From positions 2,545,001-2,609,000 of the forward strand of contig WPIO01000018.1 in the NCBI GenBank assembly GCA_009760855.2: a DNA stretch of 64,000 bases, written 5' to 3'. Source of the DNA: Cristatella mucedo (lineage: Eukaryota; Bryozoa; Phylactolaemata; Cristatellidae). Position numbers and translations under genes: made by a program. Numbering within the stretch: position 1 is the first letter of the stretch; the number at the start of each line of letters is the position of its first letter. Below the pieces are notes generated by a model that saw only the letters and a list, made by a program, of their open reading frames with translations, was not told the DNA's origin and did no database searches. This document shows, piece by piece, positions 22,707 to 58,144 of this stretch.

Positions 22707-25700
22707 CTCCCTCCACGGTTCGAAGGCCGAGAGCTAGAAGCACTTGGCACTCACTGCACGATGTTCGCACGACGACCCTCACGTGTTCAGGCAGTGGCAC
22801 AGTGCAGTTTTTTGCAGCGTGCAAAGACCTGATGCTCGCAATACACCAGCGGAAACAACGCAGCGCTCAATATTCTGCAGGCAGCGCTAACAGCAACACC
22901 GCTGTAGACAAACACAAGCCACAACCATTAGTATGTAATAATAATAATAATAGTAATAATAATAATGCACTTGATAAAGCACCCTCGGAGAACAATGGCC
23001 ACTACAGCAGGTGAATTCCAACTGACTTGCTAACAGGCTTACAGCACCTCATGCTCAGCGCTAGCATTTGCCGAACGGGTGATCGTTACTTGGAGAGAGT
23101 GACTGCTGTCAGGCCTGTGCTTTGTATAGTAGCCAGTCTCGTAAATGGCGCTGCTCATAAGCCTAGGCTTTTTGCGGCTACTTCACAAGCCTAAGGCTCA
23201 GTACTAATTCAGCAACCAAGCTCATAGTTTACAATCGAGGTTATATAATTTAAATAAATATAATTCATTTATATAGCACCCCAAGAGAACTTAATCTCTA
23301 TTTAGGCGCTTCACATATGCCTCGGGGCTCGAGCCCACGACCTCAGTCACACCTTAGTCGGGGCGAGCACCTTAACCGCTAGACCAAACCAGCTCGGCGA
23401 GGTTCAAAGTACATTAGCTCTAATACGTAATTTTAAGCCCATTGTACATACTCGAGGGGCATTTCAGCTATTCTTTTTGTGCATTCACATTTGTGCAAGT
23501 GAGAAGGTGTGTGTAGTAAAACGCCAAGAGCCCGGAGGTCTATTGGGAAATTTGAGTCGAATACGTTCAGTAAGCCAGACCCAGAGCTGCTATTTCTCTG
23601 TGCCCTGTGCAGGTCGACCGGTAAAGCATTTGCTCTGAGCAGGTGTCAGATGCTGCTCAGCTTTGACCAAACGGGCTACTGCTCATCGCTACTGCTCATC
23701 GCTACTGCTCATCGCTACTGCTCATCGCCACTGCTCATCGCCACTGCTCATCGCCACTGCTCATCGCCACTGCTCATCGCCACTGCTCATCGCCACTGCT
23801 CATCGCCACTGCTCATCGCCACTGCTCATCGCCACTGCTCATCGCCACTGCTCATCGCCACTGCTCATCGCCACTGCTCATCGCCACTGCTCATCGCCAC
23901 TGCTCATCGCCACTGCTCATCGCCACTGCTCAGAGCCACTGCTCAGAGCCACTGCTCAGAGCCACTGCTCAGAGCCACTGCTCGGAGCCACTGCTCGGAG
24001 CCGCTGCTCTGAGCCGCTGCTCTGAGCCGCTGCTCTGAGCCGCAGCTCAGAGCTACTGCTCTGAGCTGCAGCTCAGAGCTACTGCTCGGAGCCGCTGCTC
24101 AGAGCTGCTGCTCAGAGCCGCTGCTCAGAGCTGCTGCTCAGAGCTGCTGCTCAGAGCTGCTGCTCAGAGCTACTGCTCAGAGCTACTGCTCAGAGCCACT
24201 GCTCAGAGCCACTGCTCAGAGCCACTGCTCGGAGCTGCAGCTCGGAGCTGCTGGTCAGAGCTGCTGCTCAGAGCTGCTGCTCAGAGCTACTGCTCAGAGC
24301 TACTGCTCGGAGCAGAAGCAGGAGCTAAAGAGCCCTAAACGTTATAAAGGAGACCTTTAGAGCCTGTTTCGATGGTTGAACCAATGACTGTGCTTGGTAA
24401 GTACGTTTACTCTTTTTTTAAGACGTCCTTCGGGGGGGGGGGCAAGGTTCACAGGTTCACCCCTTCTTCGTGCAGCTTTAGGGTACATGTTCAGAGAGTC
24501 ACCGTGCAGGACTGCACGGGAGAGAGTCAACGAGGTTCTCTTTGCCTTCACAGTCGGTCCATCGGGAGGTCTGAAGTGCACTCTAGTCTGCACTGCTTTT
24601 TAGGAGCCTGATATTTACCTTAAAAAATCAGCTGTGTATGCTGCTAAGCTCTTGCGACCTGAAGGTAGTTTCCACGTTAATTGGTTAAACTATCGAATAT
24701 GTGTTTCGGGTACCTTTCAAATGACGTTCATGTTAGAAACGGGATCGGAAGTTCGGACGACTTACACATGAAAGTAAAATGGAAGAATGGAAGGCACTCT
24801 AGGCTAAAATGGGGCCCTGGCAAATTTGCGGCACACAGGATCACAATGTAGATACTTCTACGGGGGTAGGCTGGCTCAGGGTAAGCTCAGGTAGGCTCAG
24901 GGTAAGCCGAGCTGAACGGATGCATCGGTAGCTCTGACTTAGATGCTGCCAGGTGAAGGCAGCCGAAGCCCAAAGCTAGTTCAAGGCTTTCAATGAATAC
25001 TGAACTGAGAGGAAATGGATTAAAAAAAATGAAAACTGATCACGAAAGTAGTTCAATTCAGTGGGGTGAGACAAGCTCTTCGTCGAAGAGCTCGCGGCTC
25101 ACTTTAGAGCTCTCTAGAAGGCCGGATAGTTAGGCTGGTGCAAGTGAGCGAAGCAACCAGCAGACCAGAGAAGACTTGAAGTCCATTGGATATTCGATAG
25201 GGGGGTCATTGGAGGTCAGGTAGAAGTGCTGTGTGGCAACTAAGCCATTTTTTAACAGAATACCATACTACCTGCTGAGTTATACACCAGTTGGCAATGA
25301 TTGAGGGCTCTAGGCCGTGATGGCACACTAGGTAAGGCGGTTGGTTGCTTTCACGACCTCGGTCCCGAGGTCATGGGTTCGATTCCTGCGGTGGGCGATC
25401 CTTTATCGCCACTGCAAGCGGTGGTGATAGCCATAAAGGCTCTTCTGTCGCTATACAAAAAGAGGCTGTTTAATGAGCTAGGATTTTTTTTAGGCCAAGA
25501 GTCCTTTATAACGAGAGCTGCAGTAGTCTAGACCCAAGGTCACGAGCTCATTAATGTTTGCCTGCCTAAGCCGGTCACGTGTCTGAGCCGGCCGTAATTT
25601 CGGCAGTGACGAGTCTCAACTGAAAGTGGTGTCAGTGCTGACTCCGCTGGTGGTTCGTTGCTGGATTTATCCTACCTCCGTGGAGTAGCTCAAGTCGTGA

Positions 25701-26810
25701 AGCTCATGCGACCTCAGTTTGCCGTCCCGTGCATCACATGTAATGATTGCAGCTCACTCATTCAGGCAATAAGAGGTACGAACTGCCAGAGTAGATAGCT
25801 GGCCAGCCAAAAGGAAATACTCATGCCCTTTGTTGATAGCAGGAGGCTACCGTCTGGATAGCTCAAGTGGCAGAGCACTGGTCTAGAAAATCAGAGGCTG
25901 TACCCCCTCAGGGAAAGTTATTTCGGCTTTATCCCACGGCTGATTGATAGCTTCAATTGGTCAGAATTTTTAATTTTAACAATCCACAAGAGCTCCTCTT
26001 AGTTTAGTGCGCACATCCCCACGGCTCCTATTGACAACAGGTTGCCACAAATGGCGATTCGGAATTCCGCGAGCACTGCCACTCAACTAAAATCTCCAAT
26101 AGTTCAAGTGTAGCCTAAATAAAACAAGGATACTTACTGTCCGTGGGACTTTTGGCGAAATCAGGCGACTTTGTTACGTCAATCTATGCGGATCGGGAGT
26201 TGAGCATTACTCCTCACTCCTCATCATGCTCAGCATCGAAGGCACTTGAATGAACGTCTTTGATGATGCTACAAACTTTCGGTGCAAACCTCTGGATGCT
26301 TGCATTCAAAGTCAAGGCTTAAACCTCGAGCATCACTCTGCTGAGAACTTGCTAACCTGTATACCGAGCAGCTGGCGAATGTAAAAAGGTTCTTCTTCGA
26401 AGTGCTTGCTCAGTCAAAGGTTTGCTAGGTACTAACCGGTACTTATAATAGCTTTGGTACTCTTACAGGACCTTCTTGGTAACGTTCGGAAGATTGCCAC
26501 GTTCCTAGGAAAGGCACTAAGCGAGGACACGATCAAAAAGATTGCCGATTCCTGCACCATTGAGGCAACCAAGGCGGATAAGCCGAATTCGCCCTTCGTT
26601 CACAAAGGTACGTCATGCTTGGCCAGGTGCGGTCAGCAGCCGGCCAAGAGCCACTTTGTTCACTGTGTTTTGAACGTATGTCCGTTTGTCTGCGATCATT
26701 AAGGGACCACTGGCGAATGGAAAAGCTACTTCACGGTACATCAGAGTGAGCAGTTCGATAAGCAAGTGTCGGAGCTGCAGGAACGCTTGGGAGTTAGCAT
26801 GCATCAATGA
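9670..26810 (+). CDS. Cytosolic sulfotransferase B, complete (seven exons)
   Basis: PAPS-dependent sulfotransferase, tandem paralogue of SULT A. Exons: 9670–9841, 17215–17315, 21827–21949, 22276–22402, 22539–22633, 26469–26607, 26704–26810 (phases 1, 0, 0, 1, 0, 1), giving about 287 residues, a normal family length. In order: P-loop VWTYPKAGTHW split by intron 1; SPRVILTHLHYRMLP with the catalytic His; YVFRDPRDIAVSMY for the 3'-phosphate; VPWGSWWEHF; DLLGNVRKIATFLGK; FVHKGTTGEW; and KSYFTVHQSE, a full KxxxTVxxxE dimer motif. Odd: the Arg of the usual RKG, a PAPS ligand, is His (VHKG). Start: ATG 9670 is chosen, but ATG 9622 or 9718 is possible, and tattcag before 9688 could be an acceptor for an upstream exon. 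Intron 1 (7.4 kb) holds the longest LINE-A copy in reverse. Confidence 0.92.
9925..10112 (+). mobile_element. SINE2 copy
   Basis: gccgtgatagcccgaaaggtaagg, box B gtgggtttgaatcctg, then ggtggtgatagccgttaag (a short piece of the body is repeated) and gaggctgttcaatctgctaa plus T-rich tail. In intron 1 of SULT B. Confidence 0.85.
10393..10438 (+). repeat. (AT)n / (TATG)n microsatellite
   Basis: An AT run joined to (ATGTA)n at the 3' end of the antisense LINE-A copy; probably grew from the LINE tail. Confidence 0.9.
10499..12646 (-). CDS. LINE-A reverse transcriptase ORF (715 aa, transposon-encoded)
   Basis: Copies LINE RNA into DNA at a nicked target. All RT blocks are present, with YADD as the active-site Asp pair and a C-terminal maturase-like region that ends [10 protein letters not shown]. 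The first residues are only the start of the open frame; the biological protein would include the endonuclease upstream. No accessory gag-like ORF is seen at this site. Confidence 0.9.
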   Translation of the reverse strand: MHLTSMLPFALSVFKVVEIAFNLQKNSKMCRVKHRLERRFKKSGSEADLVNFKDFFRVYTRKFKKARASFFIRKLNSCQSDSKQIYKTVNHLLANAVRSDSPDIKGSAEKFSAFFTEKIVHVRASIKPPPTKAIAVPQPVTFLKRFSDVSACDVAALIRSSKKSSSPEDPIPSSLWSSLADQLSPAITKIFNASLGKGVIPKSFKSAIVRPILKKPGLDTEVQANYRPVSLLPVLSKILEKIVAEQLVEHIENNGMSETFQSGFKRQHSTETALLHVNNDILRGNDDGNVTALALLDLSAAFDTIDHEVLLERLRTTIGLADEALAWFKSYLSDRVQSVSCEGQVSDMRRVTCGVPQGSVLGPLLFSIYTQPLGKVIKARGIGYHFYADDTQLYLSFKPSESAAATEKLNACLADIRSWMSENFLKLNDDKTKLLLIGHPKRVAGLKGFAVLIGDAIVRPSPRARNLGVVFDSCLNFKSFIQKTASTASHHIRSLSKIRSCLPQWLVKNLTSSLVLSRLDYCNSLLAGLPKKAIMPLQRTMNMAARLVFKSQRFEHVSPLLKELGWLPVEQRIQSKVLTLTHKARHGLAPSYLAELLHQFQPIRALRSCVDNKLAVPFLCLKTVGDRSFSSAGPRLWNSLPQFLRNDIYSPTADYGTSFSAVLNCYFYATHYLNCSPNSAMLPTFSLLRETKSVGYRMRTESRLGCECAIKNSPA
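12564..13280 (-). pseudogene. LINE-A endonuclease fragment (frameshifted)
   Basis: APE-type endonuclease that would nick target DNA. GGGVAIVIRES, VIYRPPSG, LLIVGDFNIHVD, and a DLVITK…SDHCSVSF end with the catalytic SDH are visible. It continues in another frame at both ends, so it is broken. Confidence 0.85.
13495..13790 (-). mobile_element. Older LINE-A-like 3' fragment
   Basis: The frame reads LYPKTVGARSFCSAGHRLWN and SLPRFLSKDNYTTAA, a diverged relative of the LINE-A C-terminus. The younger LINE-A copy lies directly beside it. Confidence 0.8.
13797..13866 (+). repeat. (CT)n microsatellite
   Basis: CT-rich run separating the LINE-A-like and LINE-B fragments. Confidence 0.93.
13868..14358 (-). 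mobile_element. LINE-B 3' portion, decayed
   Basis: cgatgcttggccaggtgggg and gaatgaagtggcctaaaagt match the family-B RT end; the hairpin 3' end with (AAT)n sits at 14262–14358. Confidence 0.78.
14359..14490 (-). mobile_element. SINE1 copy
   Basis: Reverse of the family: tataattcatttgtatagcacc at the 3' end, gggctcgagcccacgacctc (box B) and accttaaccgctggaccaa (box A). Confidence 0.85.
14955..15305 (+). mobile_element. LINE-B 3' end
   Basis: actcccgactttcgtcacaa, then catgtcacccctaaccatgt and the hairpin/(ATT)n tail; inserted inside the mariner-type element. Confidence 0.88.
15306..15974. other. Unassigned intron sequence
   Basis: Between LINE-B and SINE1 within the split element; no coding or repeat similarity that I can name. 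Confidence 0.4.
15975..16117 (-). mobile_element. SINE1 copy
   Basis: tataattcatttgtatagcg…gttcgagcccacgacctc…ccttaaccgctggaccaaa, complete from box A to tail. Confidence 0.85.
17215..17315 (+). CDS. SULT B exon 2
   Basis: Acceptor cattgcag|ga and donor act|gtaagt, phase 0. It completes the P-loop as (G)THWASDIAHKVVHDGDL. Confidence 0.92.
18350..18620 (-). mobile_element. LINE-B internal fragment
   Basis: aggcaagcctagctgcagagtt, cagaagtctagacggg and ggagctgatgtggtca match the 1800–2030 copy. In SULT B intron 2. Confidence 0.7.
18621..20094. other. SULT B intron 2, no recognisable content
   Basis: No exon, hairpin tail or SINE boxes seen on either strand. Confidence 0.4.
20095..20262 (-). 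mobile_element. Diverged SINE1 copy
   Basis: tagtcatttgtgtaattcag, tatctattcaggt and gaccttggtcgaggtgagcattttaaccacttgg keep the family order with many changes. Confidence 0.6.
20320..20487 (-). mobile_element. SINE2 full-length copy
   Basis: ctagctgattaaacagcctc, body with tatcaccaccgcttgcag, box B (reverse) ggaatcgaacccacg, self-complementary cgacctcgggaccgaggtcg, and box A side cttacctagtgtgccatcac. Confidence 0.9.
21432..21592 (+). mobile_element. SINE1 copy with internal duplication
   Basis: tttggcccaatggtaaggtgctcgcc; the segment around gaggttaaggtgaat / tcgaggtcgtggactcga is expanded; tail gtgctatacaaatgaattat. Confidence 0.8.
21827..21949 (+). CDS. SULT B exon 3, catalytic His
   Basis: Acceptor gtgcttcag|agc and donor aga|gtaaga, 41 codons. 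It contains ESPRVILTHLHYRMLPELL. Confidence 0.9.
22276..22402 (+). CDS. SULT B exon 4, RDPRD motif, 127 nt
   Basis: Acceptor attgcag|ctc and donor ctag|gtcaag, phase 1. It encodes LIYVFRDPRDIAVSMYNMHG and WSWENFLKLYNTGL. Confidence 0.92.
22539..22633 (+). CDS. SULT B exon 5, 95 nt
   Basis: Acceptor tttgcag|tg and donor cag|gtagga. It encodes (V)PWGSWWEHFRDGELNG…NVLVLSYSEMKQ. A CT microsatellite starts about 20 bp into the following intron. Confidence 0.92.
22652..22706 (+). repeat. (CT)n microsatellite
   Basis: Starts about 20 bp after the donor of SULT B exon 5. Confidence 0.93.
22707..23254 (+). other. SULT B intron 5, first part
   Basis: Contains a short LINE-B tail fragment (AAT)n-gcacttgataaagcaccctc at 22936–22998. 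No exon seen. Confidence 0.5.
23255..23400 (-). mobile_element. SINE1 copy
   Basis: tataattcatttatatagcacc…gggctcgagcccacgacctc…ccttaaccgctagaccaaa. Confidence 0.85.
23672..24322 (+). repeat. 13-bp minisatellite (CTGCTCATCGCCA / CTGCTCAGAGCNN)
   Basis: About 50 head-to-tail 13-mers. The 5' part is homogeneous ctgctcatcgcca; from about 23930 the unit changes to ctgctcagagcca and then to ctgctcagagctg, with cggag variants at the 3' end. Because 13 is not a multiple of three, a 39-nt period makes long spurious open frames. Confidence 0.95.
25308..25490 (+). mobile_element. SINE2 full-length copy
   Basis: gccgtgatggcacactaggtaaggcgg (box A), cacgacctcggtcccgaggtc, box B gggttcgattcctg, body gtggtgatagccataaaggc, end gaggctgtttaatgagct plus T run. 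Confidence 0.92.
25491..26468 (+). other. SULT B intron 5, last part
   Basis: No repeat or exon recognised before the splice acceptor at 26468. Confidence 0.45.
26469..26607 (+). CDS. SULT B exon 6, 139 nt
   Basis: Acceptor cttacag|gac and donor aaag|gtacgt, phase 1. It encodes DLLGNVRKIATFLGKALSED…NSPFVHK(G); His stands where the family usually has the PAPS-binding Arg. Confidence 0.92.
26704..26810 (+). CDS. SULT B last exon
   Basis: Acceptor cattaag|gg is a poor match upstream (little pyrimidine), but frame and homology fit: (G)TTGEWKSYFTVHQSEQFD then about 20 residues and TGA at 26808–26810. Confidence 0.88.
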
Positions 26811-28456
26811 CCGAAGCTGACAGTGGAGGCTTGAGTATGCCTGCCTGGTGGGCGTCGATGGGAACAGATCAGTAAAACGCAGTGGATTGGCATGCACCAC
26901 CAAAGTCATTTGACTGCAGTCGGTCGGCTGGTACACGCCCTGAGCCATATCGTCTCCGATCGCACAAGTAGTCCACCTTGGTCTTGTCTCGATAGCAACC
27001 CCACGCGCCCACTGTTACTGTCACGCGATGCTTTGGAGCCTGTCTTGACTTCACCGGCTGGTTTATTTGCAGCTTAGCAACAATTTGGCTGCCGATGGCG
27101 GCTTAACGAATTCCTGATTCTGGTCGATAGGAAGGGATCGGCAATTCAGTATTTGAGCAGGTCTAGTACTGTGGCAATAACAGCAGATGTGTGGCTGATA
27201 TCTACAGAATAAACAAGGAATTGGCCATGCTTGGTCCACTGCTGCTATGCATACTCTCAGAGCTAAGCCACGATATCTTACCAAATTTCAACATGTAACT
27301 TTTCGATGATATTCTCTAGTGAATGTATACTACAGTTTAACTGCTGAACGAAATGCTCTTTAAACAAGCACATCATTTATCTTTGATCCTGAACTTAAGT
27401 TTGGCTTAAATTGAACAAGTAATATGGGGGAGACTGCCAATTGGATTTTAAAAGCCTGGCAATTCAGCGAATTTCGCCTGCTTCGATTAATTCTGTACAT
27501 TGTTCCACCAACGGCGGCCCGTATAGCACCAAGCCCATGCTGGTGCTGATAGCTAGAGGTTTTGTTAATTAACTTAGTACTGTAGAAGTTATAGGTGCTG
27601 ACTGAGAGGAAACTCGACTCACACGAGAAAGGAATGTCTCCACTGAAAGTGGATTAAGTCTCGTTCCCTAACATGAATCAGGAGAGGTTGGATTCGTGTG
27701 CATTTCAACCGTGCTACAGACTGACGATAGATAGACAGACCGGCAGTACGACGACAGATGAAGAAGCCAGGAGGTGAGACGAAAGCCACTCTCCGGCCAG
27801 GCCTTAATGCAGCAACACAATAACACGGTGCCGGCAAGTGCTTGCGCAGTCAAGTACAACATGGCCCAGACATGTTCATGAGAGCCATAGCCATTACATC
27901 AGCATATCAGGCAAGAACAGACAAACGAGTTAGCATCTGCGACCGACCCCAGGATGTGGTCGGAGGCCGGTCCGGCTAGCCTTCAGCTGTATAGGCTCAC
28001 GTTTGATTGCTGTCGGCTATCACAACGGGAGTCGAATAATCCTTTTAACCAAAATGGCTAAAAGCGTGGCGATAAGCCAAATTGTGGTCAGTTGCTCTTC
28101 TAGACATGTGAAGCATCCCCAGACACCATGTTCTTCTCATCTGTGAGCTCCAAAGCTAGCATCGACAAGACAGGCATCGGCAGTCGTGCAGTTTCAGCAG
28201 CACACACCGACTCAATACTATTTAGTCGTACAAGCCGGTACCCAAGCCAAAATTAAATTTGACGACAGAATAAACATTTAAAAAATACACACCGGTTATA
28301 TTTCCAGAACAATGAACAGGAACAACACGAGGAGGCTGAATTTGGTGGCTCAAATAAGCAAGTGTCCCAGCAAAAGACCAATCCCATTTTGCAGAAAGTG
28401 TGATCTCTATTCAGCTAAGCATCGGTGTGAATAACATTTTATTTAGCATAGCGTGC

Positions 28457-28690
28457 CTAATTTGAATGTTTTTGTCGACGAAACACAATCAGTGGCCAGC
28501 ACCGAGCATGTCGTTTTAGGCACCAAAGTCGAGGAAGTAAGTAGCAAACGGGTTTCATGCAGATGATGCTAAAGATTGAAGTGCCAGAATCAGCAGCACA
28601 ATAGCCGCCTCTAAACACAGCATGACAGGTAGCACCGGTGCAATCACAATTTGGCTGAAGTCCCCTCAGACAGGTCTGGTAGTGACCGTG
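28457..28690 (-). other. Possible internal exon, cysteine-rich frame
   Basis: This minus-strand open frame has no ATG of its own and reads PNCDCTGATCHAVFRGGYC, then SIFSIICMKPVC, ending TAG at 28457. Candidate acceptors are cactaccag near 28685 and gacttcag near 28672. The C-x-C…GGYC…C order recalls type I TGF-beta receptor ectodomains. It lies about 300 bp downstream, in the minus sense, of the frame at 28971–29201. Weak evidence only. Confidence 0.2.
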
Positions 28691-28970
28691 GCAGAAATTT
28701 GCCGTCGCCTCAGCCGGCACATACCTCCAGCCTTCTGGAGGCCTAGCACTGGCTCAACGACAGCCTCCTCCTCTTCTACTTATCGATGCTATGTAAACAA
28801 TGCCAGTCGGCTAAAGAAACGATGCAAAGCATTTTTTAAGCTCTACCTTTAATATTGGTCATATGCGATGCCCCAAGCGATGCCAGAGCAAATTATGTGC
28901 CTTTTATGAAAATCCTTGACTATGACTGCTCTAACAAGAAGAGTTTTACAATGTGCACTGTAAATAATTA

Positions 28971-29201
28971 TTAGCATCGGAAGGGATTAGTGGTGTAGCA
29001 GCAATGGGCTCCAGCTGGCTCGATTGGAAGCCGTGGAGCAGCACTGCACTTGCGAATGCAACAGCAATACCCCTGGTAGGTCGGAACAAAAGCATCTCCA
29101 ACGTTTTCGGTGACCTGGCAGGTTCCACTGCATGATGTCACATGCAGTGAACACGCGACAGTGCACACTGCCAAGGGTAGAAGTAGAGCCAAGATTCTCA
29201 T
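28971..29201 (-). CDS. Candidate small secreted cysteine-rich protein (76 aa), unproven
   Basis: From ATG 29201 the frame reads a signal-peptide-like start MRILALLLPLAVCTVACS, then a segment with about ten cysteines including CSGTCQVTENVG, GYCCCIRKCS and an ending HCCYTTNPFRC before TAA. The xCCxxxxxxC ending and the CCC cluster recall three-finger (Ly6 / TGF-beta-receptor ectodomain) proteins, but spacing does not match any member cleanly. A stretch of C followed by CAG sits directly before the ATG and could be a splice acceptor, so this may be one exon of a longer gene. No homologue is recognised, and a chance frame of this length is quite possible. Confidence 0.3.
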   Translation of the reverse strand: MRILALLLPLAVCTVACSLHVTSCSGTCQVTENVGDAFVPTYQGYCCCIRKCSAAPRLPIEPAGAHCCYTTNPFRC

Positions 29202-29718
29202 CTGGGGGGGGGGTAAGAAAGAGACGATTTCCAATTAGAAAGAAGCACCTCAAGTCAAAGAAACATTTGCTGAAACATGTAACACAAAGTCTTAGTGTTT
29301 ATTCGACAAAAACTCGGTGGCCGCTTATGGATAGGAAGTAAGACATTTAATTTCGTGATTGGTGACGGTCGGGTGGCATAGGAATAGGGGGCAGCCTAAG
29401 TCGCTGTTAGGGTGGGGGATGGCAAATGCCCCCCCCAGCCACTGGTATGCAGAGTACATTGCATAGGACATAGTGATACTGGCACGTGGGAACTCATCTC
29501 AAAAGATATGTATATTTTGAGTAAATTACAGATATTATATTACACAGGAATGCCACGAATACAAACCTAAAAGCGCCAGCATTAGTGACATGAACGGCCA
29601 GTGTGCTCTTCAACAGCAGTGATAACATAGCAAATGGGGGATCTACGATCTGAGGTTGCTCACTTGGGCTGGAAAGAAATCCAATAAACTGATCGATGCT
29701 AATTGCAAGCCCAAATGT

Positions 29719-29719
29719 A

Positions 29720-29759
<40 letters not shown>

Positions 29760-29760
29760 T
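29719..29760 (+). repeat. (AT)n microsatellite
   Basis: About 20 AT units. Confidence 0.95.
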
Positions 29761-29977
29761 ATCACTTATGACTCACGCCGATTAAGCATCCTCTATGAGG
29801 AACCGGTGCATTAACAGTTACTCTTCATTGTCAAGCCAGAGCTATCGCTATGTCAGCCGGCCACGTCAGTGGCTGCATATAGGTACTTGGGAAAACTGCA
29901 GGCAGACTAGACACTTTCTGGAGGATTCGAGGTTGCTAAGAGGTTTACGACTCATCAGCCACTGCGACAGGTGGCAA

Positions 29978-30153
29978 AAGTGTGACGTTACGTAGTCCTT
30001 ACGTATTTCAGATAGGAAATCCCGAGCAAGAGAATGAAGGGATCTTAAAAGTGAGTGACAGGTGGAAGTGTGACGTTACGTAGTCCTTACGTATTTCAGA
30101 TAGGAAATCCCGAGCAAGAGAATGAAGGGATCTTAAAAGTGAGTGACAGGTGG
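29978..30153 (+). repeat. 88-bp direct tandem duplication
   Basis: The block aagtgtgacgttacgtagtc…gtgagtgacaggtgg occurs twice, 88 bp apart, apparently identical. It lies in a LINE-B relic (gaatgaagggatcttaaaag resembles the RT end in reverse). Confidence 0.9.
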
Positions 30154-30969
30154 CCCTCGAAAACAACTCAGAGCTGCTCGATGGGCTGGGTGCCAGTGTG
30201 AGTCATAAAGAAATGATGCAGTGCGGCGATGCACCATCTAATCTAGGAGTGGCAGGCTTGTCTAAGCATGCCCCAATGTGGGCACCGCTATGATTTGGTT
30301 TACCCATAGAAATGCCGCATGCCTTTGAATATATCTGTTTGCAAAACCACTCCTCTCTCAAATTTCAATTTTAAAACGGTACTAGCACAAAAGCAGAGCA
30401 GCCCTCGGCCTATGAGGACGATCTATGCATGACATGCAGGCTGCCAAGCAGAAGCGACCGGCTGCTCGAAGCGGCTCGACATCCGGCTGATTCGCCCACC
30501 ATAGCAAGTCTAATGATGGCAGAGCATTGTCACCAGCCATTTTTTACGACCGAAGGTAGACGGCATTAATTTCAGGCGAACGGCAATAGAATTGATGCAA
30601 CTCCTTTGGTTCGCTCTGCCAGTGAAGGTCACAAACAAGGCATCATCGACGACGGGGGGGGGGGGGGGCGGAATCGGCAGAGCTTCGGGTCGATGACATC
30701 AGAGTACACCGAACGAGGAGCTTAAAAACGCCGTGACTACCGGTGAAAACCACCATCACCACTCGGTTCACTGTCACGGCTTTTCAGTAGAACGACGAGC
30801 TCCAACTAATAATGATGCATGAAATGGAAAGACTCGACGAGACGGACCGCTCTGCTCTAAGCTGCAAGCTGCGCCGATGCCCGCTCGGCGCAGCATGAAG
30901 CTTACTTATCAGCTCTCACTTCCTAGTGCCGTCTCAGTAGCAGCAGCTGTTGCGAGACTGAGCTGCCTC

Positions 30970-30972
<3 letters not shown>

Positions 30973-31059
<87 letters not shown>

Positions 31060-31135
31060 GAGACAGAGAGAGAGACAGAGAGAGAAAGAGGGAGAGACAG
31101 AGGGAGAGACAGACAGACAGAGGGAGAGGGAGACA
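30973..31135 (+). repeat. (AG)n microsatellite
   Basis: About 80 AG units with GACAG interruptions at the 3' end, about 320 bp past the EXOC6 stop on its downstream side. Confidence 0.95.
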
Positions 31136-31451
31136 GACTCGGCCGAAAATACGAGAAAGGACGAGCGCACAGTAGTCGGCCTGCCGCTGCCACTAGCTGG
31201 GTCGGGCTGCCGAAATGCCAGCTTGAGCATTCGGCGGGCTGAACACAGAGCCGGCGGCACGGCGCCGGATGGCCGGCCACCCGGAGTCAGGCAGTGGTGC
31301 TGCATAGGCGCTCTCCTGCTCGGTGAGGAGCTTCTGAGGAGGAGCTCGCGGTAAAAAGCAGCAGCAAGCACAAGCGCGGCGGCGGCTCGAGGCTCTCCGC
31401 TCCGTGCTCCGCTCGCAAGCACTCGTGGCGGCTCTAGGGAGACTCGAGGCT

Positions 31452-58144
<26,693 letters not shown>

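Larger units (their letters stand above)
26811..31451. other. Interval between SULT B and EXOC6 3' ends (convergent)
   Basis: No established gene was recognised. It holds an (AT)n tract at 29719–29759, an 88-bp tandem duplication at 29978–30153, a LINE-B relic around 29995–30290, a poly-G run near 30655, a long (AG)n tract at 30973–31135, and two cysteine-rich open frames on the minus strand between 28457 and 29201, listed separately. The rest shows nothing I can name. Confidence 0.55.

Noticed and set aside
23509-24025. Open frames with repeated ATAHRHCSSPLLI
   Set aside because: Created by the 13-bp minisatellite; no conserved domain.
23672-24322. Possible CRISPR array
   Set aside because: Units are contiguous 13-mers without spacers, in an animal intron.
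25308-25400. tRNA gene
   Set aside because: Boxes A and B are present, but the same sequence recurs as a dispersed SINE with a longer body and no intact cloverleaf.
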